Source of the DNA: Prochilodus magdalenae
Taxonomy: Eukaryota > Chordata > Actinopteri > Characiformes > Prochilodontidae
Direction: 5' to 3'
DNA length: 64,000 bases
Assembly: GCA_024036415.1 (NCBI GenBank)
Contig: JAMWET010001283.1
Span: forward strand, 171,826 to 235,825
Shown here: in pieces, positions 11,413-40,350 of the stretch
How positions within the stretch are numbered: the stretch's first letter is position 1
Layout: every line of letters starts with the position of its first letter
Position numbers and translations under genes: made by a program
Notes under the pieces: generated by a model
The model's database searches: none
What the model saw: the letters and a program-made list of their open reading frames with translations, nothing else
Told to the model about the DNA's origin: nothing

Positions 11413-12848
11413 AGTCCATTTTTATATGTAAATTACAAATCTAAAAAAAGTTGTAATAATTTTGGGACATTATGTGAAATTCAGATAAAAATAAAGTATT
11501 GATTTGTAAATTCACTTTGACCTATATGTTAAAGAAAATAAAATATAGACAATCAAGTTTACTTTATTACTTTTTTGGCACATATAAGCTTCCTCTGATT
11601 TGATGTATTTCACATTCTATAGTGAATAGTGTATGTTTGTTAAAAAGGAAACATGATGTAACATGGTACTAATCTTACTACTAATCATACTAATGCACCT
11701 GTCCCAACTTTTTAGAATGTTGCAGGCATTAGATGTGGATGAAATGATAATGTATTCACAAAACCAAAGTGACTATATTACTATCCTTACCTTATTGTGG
11801 AATTGAGGTTTGTGTTTGTATTAGGGATTAAACAGGGTAAACCCTTAAAAAGGATAAACCAAATGTTAGTATTGTATTACTGTTTAAATCTCAGTTATTA
11901 TTAAAGCTATGGTTAATTACCCTACAGTAGAAAATCTGGCTGGAATAGTCTCCCTAAAATAAGTATGCCGCCACAACGTTGACTTTTGTGTCAGTGAAGA
12001 CAATACTAGAAGGTGATAGCGTTCTGGTGATTTTATAGCCTTTATGTGGACTGAGGTGTGGTTGAATTTTGGTTTTTATAAGAGTGCAGAGGTAAACGTA
12101 ATTAAAGATGGCATCTTGTCTGCAGAACATGCAGAAAGAAAATCTCTTTAAAACAGGGCAACACTTCAAATCAAGTCCTCTTGATGCCCACCATCCACTA
12201 CTTTACAGCAATTGTACTATGAATTGTGTAAATGTTGTACCATAGCACATATTTATAGGTAGCACTCTTTATAAAACTGTTTTAATAGCTTAAATCACCT
12301 TATCAAAGATTTTTTATTAGAATGCAAATGTTTCTGTTCAACCTCAAATGGAATGGAAATAAGAAACTGGCAAATCTTATTATTAGAAAATATTGCCAGC
12401 TTTAATAGATTTATTAGGATAGTTTGATCAGATGATCGGGGTAAGTAGTAATATTGAGCTGAGCTTGTACTAAATAAAAATTAACAACACAGTGAACCGT
12501 TGAAGACACTTAGATTACTACGTTATGTGAATGATATGCATATACTTGGTAGAAATGCTTGTTTTGCCGTTTTGAAAGTTTTCAGTTCATTGTAGCAATA
12601 CCACGGTAATATTCATAATTTTAGCTGATATAAACATGATATATAAAATTTAATACCGCTTCCTCTGTAATATGTATGTAACTAGTTATGTTGCTTTACT
12701 CTCTTTTAGTCTTACATTTTCGTGTGATGGCCACCACCTCTACACAGCTAATAGTGATGGCATGGTGATTGCCTGGTGTCGGCGGGATCAGCAAAGGATG
12801 AAGCTGCCTATGTTTTACTCCTTTCTGAGCAGCTATGCTGCAGGTTGA
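1127..12848 (+). CDS. lyst: Lysosomal trafficking regulator, C-terminal 13 coding exons (BEACH + WD40)
   Basis: LYST is a very large cytosolic BEACH protein (about 3,800 residues in human) needed for normal size and secretion of lysosome-related organelles; its loss causes Chediak-Higashi syndrome. Exons with AG/GT borders and matching phases: 1127-1193, 1324-1480, 1786-1926, 2310-2527, 2955-3188, 5240-5429, 6278-6414, 6736-6834, 7476-7615, 7825-7922, 10583-10739, 11049-11120, 12710-12848 (TGA at 12846). Together they give 1,849 nt, one base completing a codon plus 615 codons and the stop. BEACH signatures include [37 protein letters not shown] and INVFHPA-TYFGMD; WD40 repeats follow and the protein ends FLSSYAAG. 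The upstream exons lie left of the window. No frameshift or internal stop was seen. Only the product name rests on recalled similarity to human LYST, and that similarity is very high. Confidence 0.96.
3900..5035 (+). mobile_element. Tc1-like transposon with broken transposase
   Basis: The element lies in the lyst intron after the exon ending at 3188. The first part (3933-4215) encodes an N-terminal DNA-binding region ([20 protein letters not shown]) with a small deletion against the family. Positions 4214-4780 encode a DDE catalytic part: first aspartate in LFTDESRF, second in [10 protein letters not shown], then PARSPDLNQ. At about 4690 the usual P-I-E-H segment is lost through a small deletion that shifts frame, removing the catalytic glutamate. 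Downstream, [23 protein letters not shown] and [11 protein letters not shown] remain readable in another frame. The tail gttaataaattttatttcca near 5000 matches this family's 3' end. It is not active. Confidence 0.88.
5790..6050 (-). mobile_element. 3' end of a fish LINE, decayed
   Basis: On the minus strand the last part of a LINE ORF can be read: [13 protein letters not shown], then after a frame slip [18 protein letters not shown], with a polar end and a 3' UTR. The same end with the same wording appears at about 25200-25400, so this is a repeated family and not a host exon. Only the 3' end is present, as expected from 5' truncation during reverse transcription. It lies in the intron between lyst exons 5429 and 6278. 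Confidence 0.65.
6941..6977. repeat. (AC)n microsatellite
   Basis: acacacgcacgcacgcacac followed by perfect AC dinucleotides and a short TA end. It lies in the lyst intron just after the exon ending at 6834. Confidence 0.95.
8110..8850 (+). mobile_element. Decayed Tc1-like transposon, same coding family as the copy at 18.3-19.6 kb
   Basis: After a 5' end reading ctgcattttattgcatggaa and ctaccaaccagcaagaattc, the sequence jumps to the middle of the transposase (aagagagctgggaccacagt, cgtaaggtccccctgctcac), then to the C-terminal part (tggcctagccagtctccaga, ttggagggagctgaaactca, aacttggtcaagaactacag). Large internal pieces are deleted and frames are broken. The end at about 8750-8850 differs from that of the 18-kb copy and reads like a second Tc1 subfamily, so this copy may be a chimera. 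It lies in the intron between lyst exons 7922 and 10583. Confidence 0.82.
8852..8931. repeat. (TA)n microsatellite, about 40 units
   Basis: An uninterrupted TA run abuts the 3' end of the Tc1-like relic. Tc1 elements insert at and duplicate TA, so a TA-rich target or later expansion is expected here. Confidence 0.97.
9480..10440 (+). repeat. Unclassified interspersed repeat, copy A, split by a LINE piece
   Basis: Positions 9480-9800 (agttgcactcaaagag, tggagttgtagaggtcctaa, ggtgtcctgcgataagc) and 10300-10420 (acaatgtcaaacctatccac, tttcattcctgtcaggcgat) match in order with blocks at 14205-14470 and 14880-14935. The two copies therefore share both flanks of one element. Copy A is interrupted at about 9850-10140 by a LINE fragment. 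No coding frame is evident, and the family was not recognised; a non-autonomous DNA transposon is a guess. Confidence 0.5.
9850..10126 (-). mobile_element. Mini-LINE: endonuclease fragment joined to a LINE 3' tail
   Basis: Minus-strand translation from 10126 reads [19 protein letters not shown] then [11 protein letters not shown], the APE-type endonuclease core (conserved GDFN) of an L2-like LINE. Within about 30 bases it runs into the LINE 3' tail (9955 down to 9850: ctgtaaagctgctttgagac equivalent, then atataaatgaatttga). The whole reverse transcriptase is missing, so this is an internally deleted copy and cannot move by itself. Confidence 0.72.
11384..11407. repeat. (AAT)n microsatellite
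   Basis: Eight or so AAT units in the last lyst intron, just upstream of a MITE-like repeat. Confidence 0.9.
11437..11735. mobile_element. Short non-autonomous repeat with 'tcccaacttttt' end
   Basis: The stretch begins aaaaaaagttgtaataattt tgggac and ends cctgtcccaactttttagaa tgttgcagg. Its two ends are roughly inverted with respect to each other (gttg...gggac against gtcccaac). This is a very common fish repeat pattern. Another piece with the ending tgtcccagcttttttggaac lies at about 17960-18200. There is no coding capacity. Family not named. Confidence 0.5.
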
Positions 12849-13087
12849 GACTGCTAGCCTATTTGTCCGGATGTTCCCTTCTGTGCTTTACTGGCCAAAC
12901 AGACTCCTCCCACCTCCAGAACAACCCCATGGCCTCAGGAAGAGAAGGGGCCTGCATGTACCAGACCCTGCCCCACTGTTCATGACACCCCACGTCTCCA
13001 AAGCATGAGAGCAGATCCCTCAGAGAGCACACTGTGTGCTAAAAGCTTATGCACTATAAGTGTTATGTATATATATAAATTTATATT

Positions 13088-13093
13088 AATAAA
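13088..13093 (+). terminator. lyst: Candidate poly(A) signal of lyst
   Basis: AATAAA occurs 240 bases after the lyst stop codon, and a G/T-rich stretch (gtgggtgtgggtgtgggtgt) follows from about 13195. A 3' UTR of about 270 nt would be short but reasonable. Other AT-rich sites nearby are possible. Confidence 0.5.
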
Positions 13094-13194
13094 TATATAT
13101 ACAATACTTAGGAAGAGTATTTCCATTTTACTGGAGTGATAAAAGCCTTGTACTACTTATGGTTCTTACTTTTATTTTATTATTTTTTTGCTTT

Positions 13195-13343
13195 GTGTGT
13201 GTGGGTGTGGGTGTGGGTGTGGGTGTGTTGTTGTTGTTTTTTTTTGTTTTTGCTTTTCATTGTTTAGACTGTTTTAGTGGTGTTTGGTTTTTTGTGTGTG
13301 GGAGGTTGTAGTGGGGTGGGGGTAGGGGGGGTTGTGTGTGTGT

Positions 13344-13374
<31 letters not shown>

Positions 13375-13378
13375 GTTC
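13195..13378. repeat. G/T-rich tract with an 18-base G run
   Basis: Repeated gtgggt units, a poly(T) patch, gtggggtgggggtagggggg, a (GT)n run and then 18 consecutive G (13358-13375). It lies in the intergenic space after lyst. The exact G count is unreliable in most sequencing data. Confidence 0.9.
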
Positions 13379-13399
13379 TGGGTGTGGGTGTATGCTTAA

Positions 13400-14190
13400 C
13401 CCTAACCCTAGATTCATGAGCAATCAGTGCTTGGTGTTTGAGTAAGTCAGCCTTTTGTGTCTCATTTAGTTCATTTTAAGTTTAGATTATACTTGTAATT
13501 ATTCATTATGTTCCATTCAGAAACTGAGTGAGATCAAATGCTTAGGGAAAAAAAATCACAACACCAACTCAACTCAGAAGATAAGTCCATAAAACCTGCT
13601 TTCTTTTATATATAACGGTTTGGCTGCACACCTATGACTAAAATGAGATCATACCGAAATACAGCACCTCTTTTTAGATGTGTAGCATCATAAACTGGCT
13701 TGTAGCACTCACTGTTATTTAGCAGGCTGAAAATTTACCATATAGGGGTTCCCATTAACTATCAGTTTGTTTTTGTTATAAGTCCAGTTCTTGTTATGCT
13801 AGAATGTCAAGGATTTTGAAAATGTTGATTAAAAGCATTTGTTGTCTTGGTCATGGGTAAATCATACAAAGGGAACGTTTTCTGTCTGAGATTCGTTATG
13901 TGTGTTAACCCCCTGTGAAAGAAACTAATCTTACTGTGCTTTATGTTAAGAACGTATTTAATGTGTGAAGATCAACAAGAACTCTCAACAGAGATTGTAT
14001 TTCTGTTTCTTTATTTCATTTTTCAATTGACTAATGCAATTTACTGCTGGTTGTTTGTTTTGTTAACCAGTTCAAGCTTGAATTGAAGTTTTTCTGTTTT
14101 TTGCCTTGCTTAGTTTTCCTAAAGAAGCACCTCATATGTTGTATGTTTTTCCTGATTTTTTTCTATCAATGAATGTATGTACATACATAC
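13400..14190. other. Intergenic stretch with nothing recognised
   Basis: No convincing exon, RNA gene or element was seen. It starts with two telomere-like units (aaccctaaccctag at about 13397), which are too few to mean anything. The rest is AT-rich single-copy-looking sequence. Confidence 0.5.
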
Positions 14191-14199
14191 ACTCATCAT

Positions 14200-14960
14200 C
14201 AAAAATATAGTTGCACCTAGAATTGCCAGAGCAGTGCTATTGTAAAGGAAGATAAAGGTTTCCATAATAAATAAATGATGAAGAACCTAGACTGATATGG
14301 CCAATATTTACTAAGCTTCACATACAGAAGTTGTAACTCGACGTATGGCGTAGGCTGCCATGCTTGCTAATAAAGCATTCCAGATGTCTTGACATAGAAT
14401 TGTAGAGATTCCTAAAGGTGTCCTGTGATGATCCATCCCATGCAGCTTGAATATTTTCGTCCAGTTCCTGCAGATTTTGCACTTGGGGTGGAGGTGGGTG
14501 GTTTGGGGTTGTTGGGTAATGCTCTTATACTGTATATACCTTTGTATTTCTTTTTTCTGGGTATTAGCACCGTGCTTTGGTTCGAGCAGCAAACACTAAG
14601 CATGGTTGTAAGTCTGCTAAGTGTCATAAATATGTACGTCAATAAGACCATCCTACTTTCTGGTGCCCTACAATATGACCCCTCTTGAGTTCTTCCAACT
14701 GCTCAAATTGCATTCAAACATTTCTCCAAGGCATACTTTGCTTGCAAAGGTTGCGACAACCACAACAGCATGACTCGGGGAAAAAAGCACGTGCCTGATA
14801 TAGTCAGAAAGATACGGAGATAAGGCCTGTCCTTGCTTGCATTACATACGTGGCCGGACATGAAACTGCCAGCATTTGCACAATGTCAAACCTACCCACC
14901 ACCTTCCATTCCTGTCAGTTGATTCCTTCTTGGTGTGTTTTTGTTGATGATGAGTGTATA
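14200..14960 (+). repeat. Unclassified interspersed repeat, copy B
   Basis: Related in order to the repeat at 9480-10440: tagttgcacctagaattgcc, ttgtagagattcctaaaggt, ggtgtcctgtgatgatccat, and near the other end acaatgtcaaacctacccac with cattcctgtcagttgattcc. A third, mirrored piece lies at 33970-34330 (gatatgggcaatatttac shared on the opposite strand). No long frame matches a known transposase. Confidence 0.5.
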
Positions 14961-15117
14961 TATACGAATCTGCGGTCGCCACTGTGCTGTGTGCTTTTTT
15001 CTGCTGTGCTCAAGCGCTCAGTTGGGATGTGGATTAGGGATAGTCTTGGTCTATTCTATAATACGAGAGGTGTTTCAATATTAAAAATCCTTAATCTTGA
15101 TTACACTATTCTCTTTC

Positions 15118-15400
15118 TCTAGTGCTCCAGCCATCACAGCCTACTCATCTTTCAAAGCACCAGTCTTAACCACGCCATACTCATTATACAGTGCCCCAGC
15201 CATAATGCCATACTCATCCTTCACTGCACCAGTCTTTTTATATGCATTCTCCAACACCATATTTTGTCTCTGTTATACCAGCAGTTCATTCAGTTCATGC
15301 CCACTTCATTCTCTTCCTCCAGTGCCCCAGTCTTTGTCATACCATACACATCCCAAATGCGTATTTTAACTCTACACCATACTCTTCCACCAGTGCCAAA
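15118..15400 (+). repeat. Degenerate minisatellite, unit about 33-35 bp
   Basis: Units of the type agtgccccagccataatgcc atactcatccttc recur about seven times with drift (gtgctccagccatcacagcc, aagcaccagtcttaaccacg, ccagtgccccagtctttgtc). Translated in one frame the units read like SAPAITAYSS/APVLTTPYS, which can mimic a repetitive protein. There is no start, splice context or conservation to support coding. Confidence 0.65.
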
Positions 15401-15896
15401 TTTTTCAAAGTCATTCCAAAAATCAATTTTTGTCCTTCCTACCTGGAAAGTTAGCTAGAGGTTGTTTGGAATTGTGTGTATCCTCAGTAGCTATCGCTCA
15501 TAATTCACATGTCGGAATTAGAATTATAACATGGACTGATTTATTAAAGTATAGCCATTAAAAGCATTTCAGTGGTCATTGCAGTAACGAGTTCAACGAA
15601 GACACGCACTTCGTGTCTTCACTTGATCGTCCTCGATTCCCCAGTCATCCCCAGTCCACAATACACAGTAGATGCCCGCAGTAGATAGACATTGTAAAAC
15701 GCTTTGCCATTTTGAAGGGTGAAGTTCCAAACTGGCCTATCCACATATCTTCTGTATAGCATGGACATTTTCTCCTAAAGGCGAGCAGTGGCGCAGACTG
15801 ACGCTTAAGATGGATCTGCTGGGAAACCCGGTGATGTAAATGGTGATGTCAGATGGAATAGGGGAAGCCTCTGCAGGCTGCGCTGCAGTTAGTGCG

Positions 15897-16414
15897 TATA
15901 AAGCTGCTGTGGCCCTGTTCTATTTTTTGATTCTTTTTCGTTGTTTGCACCCAGCTCGAAAGGTGGGGGTTCACAGGTGCCACTTCACGGCCAGTGGCTG
16001 CTCCAGCGTCTTTCGGTCCTTACTGTGAGCTGGGGGCCGAGTCCGTTTCTTAAAGGCGCCGCCGGACCACTGCTCCTGTTTCTGCGTCACGCCAAGAGGT
16101 TCCCCGCTCATCTGGCACACAGGGAGAGAGAACCTCCCGTCTGATTTCCATCGACACTAAGTAAAAACCGAACGTCTCATGGTGTCTCAGCTGTTGACTG
16201 AGCGCCTTCTTTCCGTCCTCCTCACCTCGACCCGTGCGGGGGACTTGGAGCGGAGCTAAAGCGACCCAAACTGCTTCGGGTTCTGGGTTTTTTTTCGCTG
16301 TTTTGTCTCTCTCCCCTCTTCGTTTTCGATCCCAATTTGACGGAAGCCTCTCGTAGGGTGGAGTCGACCTCGTTTTCTCGACCGCTAAAAAGAGTAATAA
16401 TTCGCACGTTGCAG
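15897..16414 (+). promoter_or_regulatory. gng4: Putative gng4 promoter / CpG-rich first non-coding exon
   Basis: The local base composition shifts from AT-rich to GC- and CpG-rich between about 15940 and 16400 (cgccgccggacc, ctcgacccgtgcggggg, gagtcgacctcgttttctcg). TATAAA occurs at 15897, just before the block. A good donor (GCAG|GTAGGC, cut after 16414) closes it. The first gng4 coding exon has an acceptor 21 bases before its ATG, so it needs an upstream untranslated exon, and this is the only convincing candidate. The exact start site is inferred. Confidence 0.6.
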
Positions 16415-18295
16415 GTAGGCACACAGAGGGTTTTTAAGACTGCCGCTGTTCAGTGGCCATTTCTGCACAAAATGAGCGTTTAAGGGGGAGTGGAAAAGAT
16501 TTAATAAATAAACGCAGCTTGGTGAGATTGCTTAGCAGGCATCCAGTTTTTCCAGATAGAATGGTTACATTTTGGAGCCAGTTTCAATGTACTGAATACA
16601 CATATATGAATAGTAGCAGCTTCTGTGATCAATCTCAGCGTGAGCCTTTAAGGGAGGTACCAGCAGGCTTTAAGGTGGCCATATAGACTACACGTACAGC
16701 ATAACCGTTCGCGGTGTTTTAGATGCTGCATATTAAACTGAAGCACGCGTTTAATTGAATTTAAACACAATCCATGTGACGGGAAGCTTTTATTTACATG
16801 CACCACCGCTGGATATAGTAATTAGGTACGTGGGGTTCAGCGACCGCGACCCACATATATTGTGCCTCGTGATGTCGGAATAGCACATACTCCCACCGCT
16901 CTGTGGTTAAATTAGTAATATAACATGGTCGCACTTGATGAAGTCCTTGATGGCTCTGAATCTGTGGTAGCAGTGCGAATGTGTGTTTCAGTGCAGGCTG
17001 CACACCATTTTGCCTTCGGGATTCCCACACATTGATTTAGAGGAAAGCAGCTTGATTATAGTCCGCAAATGAAACCAGTAGTCAGAAGTTGAAGTTGTAC
17101 AAGCTGCCCTCAGCTCGAGAGCCATGTCTCAAGCACAAACACAATAAACAGTGTTTTCTTATCATTAGCTGAACCACGTAACCGGTGAACTGCTGGTGTC
17201 TTGGTCGTTTAAGCGGAGTAAAAAGGCTTATTGCAAACACCTTAAATTTTAAGACCAAAAGGTTTAGGCACATAGTTTGAGCTCTGTTCTAGGGATCCTG
17301 TACGCTGTGTATGTTTTGGGTGTATTTTCCTGGATTCAGATGAAATTGAAATCAAAAGGGACTTTAGTCTGTTTTGCCTTAGGTTAAGGACCGCTGTGTA
17401 TTTAAACCCAGCACCTCTCATTTAGAAGGAGAACTTTAATTTGCCCACAATCCACCATAACACTTAACAGGAAGTTTTTACCTGCTTCTAAAATATCTTC
17501 TGCGATTTGATCATCACGACGCACCAATGGCCACGGTAACATAATATTAACCAATAATACAGTTTTTTCTTTACCACCCACCTATCATTGGCAAAACACT
17601 CAGATAGACTGACTACAGACACTCCCTTATACTCATTACATCAGTAAAAAAAAGAATGCATTATGATTTGGGGTGCACAGCAATGTCAGAATCATATTGG
17701 TGTTGGCAGAAAATACAGTATGTTGGACACATCAGCGTGTAGCACTGCATAGCATATTCACAGCAGTTAAACCAACTACATTCTAGCATAATGCTAATAC
17801 AAGATGTCTTTCATACAAGGTGCTAAACAAGTTTTCAGAATGATGCCCTTAAACACATTCTCTAAAGAATCTTTAAATGTGTAGTACTTTATAGAAAGAA
17901 CCGCAATTCTGCCACACGACAATGCCAGTCAGTTATACCCAGTCATGTGACTTAGTTACAAATTGCTCCTCCAGCTGTTTTTTATTAGTACCACTTACAT
18001 TTCTATATCTGACAGTTTTTTTTTCTATTGTCCCAACTTCAAGTTCTAAACTTTCATGAAATCATCTTAGGTGATTGTTTTATTGTAAATAAAATATGTA
18101 TCTATAAGATTTGCAAATCAAAATGCAATTTAGTGCATTTAATTTTCATTTATTTACATTTTACACAGTGTCCCAGCTTTTTTGGAACTGGGTTTGAATT
18201 GTATTTGGAAAAACCTCCTCATGACACAGAGCTTCTATGTACTATGTAAAAATTGGAAGAGGGTTTTAGGAAATAGTTACTACAGAATCAAAAAA
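16415..18295 (+). other. gng4 first intron, 5' part, largely unannotated
   Basis: No coding exon was recognised. Positions 17960-18200 resemble the short repeat at 11437-11735 (tattgtcccaacttcaag, then ttacattttacacagtgtcc and cagcttttttggaactggg). The rest looks single-copy. Confidence 0.45.
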
Positions 18296-18297
18296 AA

Positions 18298-19595
<1,298 letters not shown>

Positions 19596-19619
19596 TTCTG
19601 GGTTTTTCAACCTAAAGCA

Positions 19620-20169
19620 CAAAGCAGCTGTATCATATCTTAGGAAAACAAAAGAACATAGGATACAAAACAAACCATTTACTTTAAATTCATTCAAAAT
19701 AGAATACAGTTCAGTTCACACAAGAGAAAATGTTGTTAAAAGCTATTTTACCAAAGTTTTACCAAATTTTCAAACACCTAAGCAGCACAGTAAAAAGCAG
19801 CTATGGTTACTTTTTTTTTTACAATGTCTCAACATATCGCTTTACCAACAGTATTCAGCATTGGTTCAATGGTTTCAAGGAGTGCTTAAAACTGGGCAGT
19901 ACTGTGCATCATCCGTAGGAATATTAAGAAACACACTAGGCCTGTTATAATTTAAATGTTTCAAAAGAACAGTTTTTTTCTTTTTCGCCAGAGTCAACGC
20001 TACCAAATTAAAACGCCAGAAATTAGCATGTAAAATATCGATGTATTTCTTTGTGCAAATCCCATAGCACATACTTAGAAAGCAGTCAGAACACCCATGT
20101 TGAAGAAAGAGCCGTTTGAAAATTTGCCTCCTAATTCTTAGTGACAAGCAATGCTTGTCTTTTTCCCAG
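19620..20169. other. Intronic stretch with nothing recognised
   Basis: AT-rich sequence between the Tc1-like element and the first gng4 coding exon. A polypyrimidine acceptor (ctttttcccag) ends it at 20169. Confidence 0.5.
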
Positions 20170-20190
20170 GTTTGTGTGTAGGTGACAGTC

Positions 20191-37685
<17,495 letters not shown>

Positions 37686-38214
37686 GACAGGGCCTGGACA
37701 CAGCCTTCATCCAGAGGAATCCGCACCCCGGGCTGCCAGAGTTGAGCTTTGGGTTTTGGCAGCCATGTCTGTTGTTGAGTCAGCTCCCTCCTGGTGGCCT
37801 AAAGTATGAGGGGTTACATTTTCAGGGGGTTGAGGGTGGTGGGGGTGGTGAAATGGTTGGGAGATTTCAACAGCGGGTTGGGGTGGTTTTGGGTCAATCA
37901 GTTGACAAACCTGTTTGTCAGAGCTTTTCATGTTGTGTTAAATAGATTTGTTACTGCTTTCTAATCAGAAAAAAACACAAAAAAAATTCATTTATGTGTA
38001 ACAGAACAAGTGGTTGGGGATGAGAGGTAAATAACTGCAGTTTCTAGGTCCCTTCTAATTAATAACTGCAGGTTCTTAGACCTTTCCATACTATTTTTAA
38101 GTACATCTAGGAATGATTATTTTTAGTGAACATTTTGAACTATTTAGTACTCATTTTCTGTACCACAGAAAAAATGCTCTCTCAGATGACTGAAAGGTTG
38201 AAATTAATATTCAT

Positions 38215-38245
38215 AATAAAATTAATAAAATCTGTATAAAATAAA
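38215..38245 (+). terminator. gng4: Candidate poly(A) signals of gng4
   Basis: Three AATAAA hexamers at 38215, 38224 and 38240, about 530-560 bases after the gng4 stop. The 3' UTR would be short compared with mammals. Which one is used cannot be told. Confidence 0.45.
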
Positions 38246-38249
38246 AGAT

Positions 38250-39840
38250 GTGCCAACAGATTCCAATTTTATTTTCAAACCATTTACAGATTATGATCAG
38301 AATTTGGAAATAGCACAGCAGTGTTCTTTGAACTTCCCTAGAGTGGTGTTTGTCCCAATTATGCATCTGTTATTTTTTGGATGGGGAGGATACAGTCATA
38401 TAGATGTACTGAACAAGGTGATGTCCCATCTGGCACACAGACGCAGGAAAAGGAGCATACAGGATACACGATCGTCCAGTGCAATTGAAATCACACTTTG
38501 GATTGCATCAGTGCATAACAACCAAATGGATAAATCTGAGAGAACTTTCCTTTCTGCCACTCATTTCATTTATTTCCATTATTCAGAGGTCCCCAGCAAG
38601 TATCTGCTAAAAATGTTTATATGTTTGCCTTTCCTTACTATTTTTGACCTTTCTTTTAGCAAGGACTGAATTGTTTTCCAGAATGCCATGGATAACATTT
38701 CACTAATTCTAAATGGCCTTATTTTCCTAAAGGGGCATGTCAATGATTGTTTTTGCATCATGAAATGCTACATTTCTAGGGCCTGCATGTTTACGTGTTA
38801 TTTGTCTCTTGTTTCCAAGGGACTGTATGAAATAGAATGGATAGAAACAAGAGTTCCAAGTACTGTGACTATGGCGTGTCCTTAACACTGTTATTACTCC
38901 TATTAAAAAAAGCACAATGTCAAATGTAAATTTAGTCTAGCCTTTGCTGATTTATACAAATGTGTTATTCTGTTCTAATGTTCAAAAGCACAGCACCTTA
39001 AGTTATTTAAGGTTGTGCTTCTGCTTCTGTAATACCCCTTCAAAGTATATTCTAGTCGTTGTAAGATGTCACTTTTTTGAACATATGATTTTAAGTATTT
39101 ACAACAATTTCCTGGCAGCTGGATATCCAGTGGAAGGAGATAAAAGTATCCCTAGGTTTGATTAGGATCAATCCTAGAAAAGATAATGACACACTTTGTG
39201 ATGCTACTTTTTAAACTGGATAGCTTCCCACAGGTACTGTAAAATATATCTGATGATGTGTAAATACATTGCCGTAATGATTTCTGACATTAGGGTTTGT
39301 TACGACTTATAAAGGTGGATTTTCCACCATACAGACGTGTGAGCAACCTGCATAATTTGATGGACAAATATCAGCTTATTTCTAATATGATTACTAGAAG
39401 TGTTTATTATTTTAAAAGAATTACATGCATGTCCATTATGTCCATATTAGCCTATTGGAATTCTTAAATAACTTGTTATTTGAATAATGCCTCTTAAATG
39501 TATGAATTTGTTGGTGCTTTTCTGCCCTTTTTTTTTTTTTTAGAAGTTTGGATGTGTAGATTTGTGCAATTGTACAAATTAATAAAATTATTTAAAAAAT
39601 GTCTGAATTCAAATGTTTATATTGCTTATATCATCTATGTTCGTTTTTACATCTGAATACACATTAAGATGTTGGCGTTTCTGGTTTAAAAGCGTTTATG
39701 AGTTATGAAACCCCCATGGAACATGATTTTTCTCAGTTTTAACATAAAAAAAATATATAAATATAAAAAGGATGTACCACATGCAAACTGTCGATTAGGG
39801 TAGCGCTAACATCCCGCCTTTTTTTTTTCGTTTTACTGTA
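38250..39840. other. Intergenic gng4-b3galnt2, nothing recognised
   Basis: AT-rich sequence. An open frame at 38250-38669 has no similarity I recognise and is broken in the mirrored copy, so it is not called. Confidence 0.45.
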
Positions 39841-39849
39841 ACATATTGT

Positions 39850-40350
39850 AGACTACAGTTACTGGCGTATGAACTGGGAGGATTGGTGCCTGTTCAAAAA
39901 TGAAAAGGCTATTTGTCTAAAAACAATCACGGATGACAAGCATGGCATGATGACAACCGTGATTATGGGGCAGCTGCTCCAGCAAACTTTTTCACAAACA
40001 CAAAAAGGCCAGAATCTCCAAACGCAGCTCAAATTGTTCCCCCAAAATCACAGTTAAAGTACGCCCTTCATTATAATGACAGATACCTGCACGCCACGGT
40101 AAATGTATTATCCAATCGACTCTCTGAACTACATATCCCAGAAAGCGCTGGGAGTTGGCTGCCACTTTTCTATTGGTTAATGGCGACTGTTGTCGGTTCA
40201 GTGCGCAGCTGCAGTTAGCCATTTCGTGCACACGTGATAGGAACCGTACTGCAGGAGGATCTTAAACATTAGCCATTACAGACGTGCTGCACGTTATGTA
40301 GCCGGTACTTTTGCTATTGACTCTGTGCGTCTCCATAAAGTTATCCGTCC
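39850..40350 (+). promoter_or_regulatory. b3galnt2: Putative b3galnt2 promoter with ZNF143/SBS-like site and CCAAT boxes
   Basis: Just upstream of the b3galnt2 ATG. gaactacatatcccagaaag at about 40126 resembles the ACTACAATTCCCAGAA site bound by ZNF143/THAP11. The mirrored copy reads even closer to that consensus (actacaatcccagaaaagcg on the minus strand near 44110). CCAAT is at 40112 and an inverted one (ATTGG) at 40172. CpG content rises toward 40230-40400. The transcription start is not determined. Confidence 0.55.

Larger units (their letters stand above)
6736..12848 (+). other. lyst: lyst exons encoding the C-terminal WD40 repeats
   Basis: Six exons encode the propeller. Repeat endings are visible as [45 protein letters not shown] and [14 protein letters not shown], each preceded by a GH-type start ([37 protein letters not shown]). 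The exon phases 0,2,1,2,2 agree across every junction, so the reading frame is continuous to the stop. Confidence 0.93.

Noticed and set aside
13397..13411. Telomere-like repeat aaccctaaccctag
   Set aside because: Only about two units, with no continuing array; similar short words occur by chance (also near 7665).
15997..16424. Long minus-strand open frames over the GC-rich block
   Set aside because: GC- and CpG-rich DNA has few stop codons, so long frames arise by chance. The block is better explained as promoter and untranslated exon.
38250..38669. Open frame of 139 codons between gng4 and b3galnt2
   Set aside because: No recognisable domain, no splice or promoter context, AT-rich composition, and it is broken in the mirrored copy. 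Best explained as a chance open frame.
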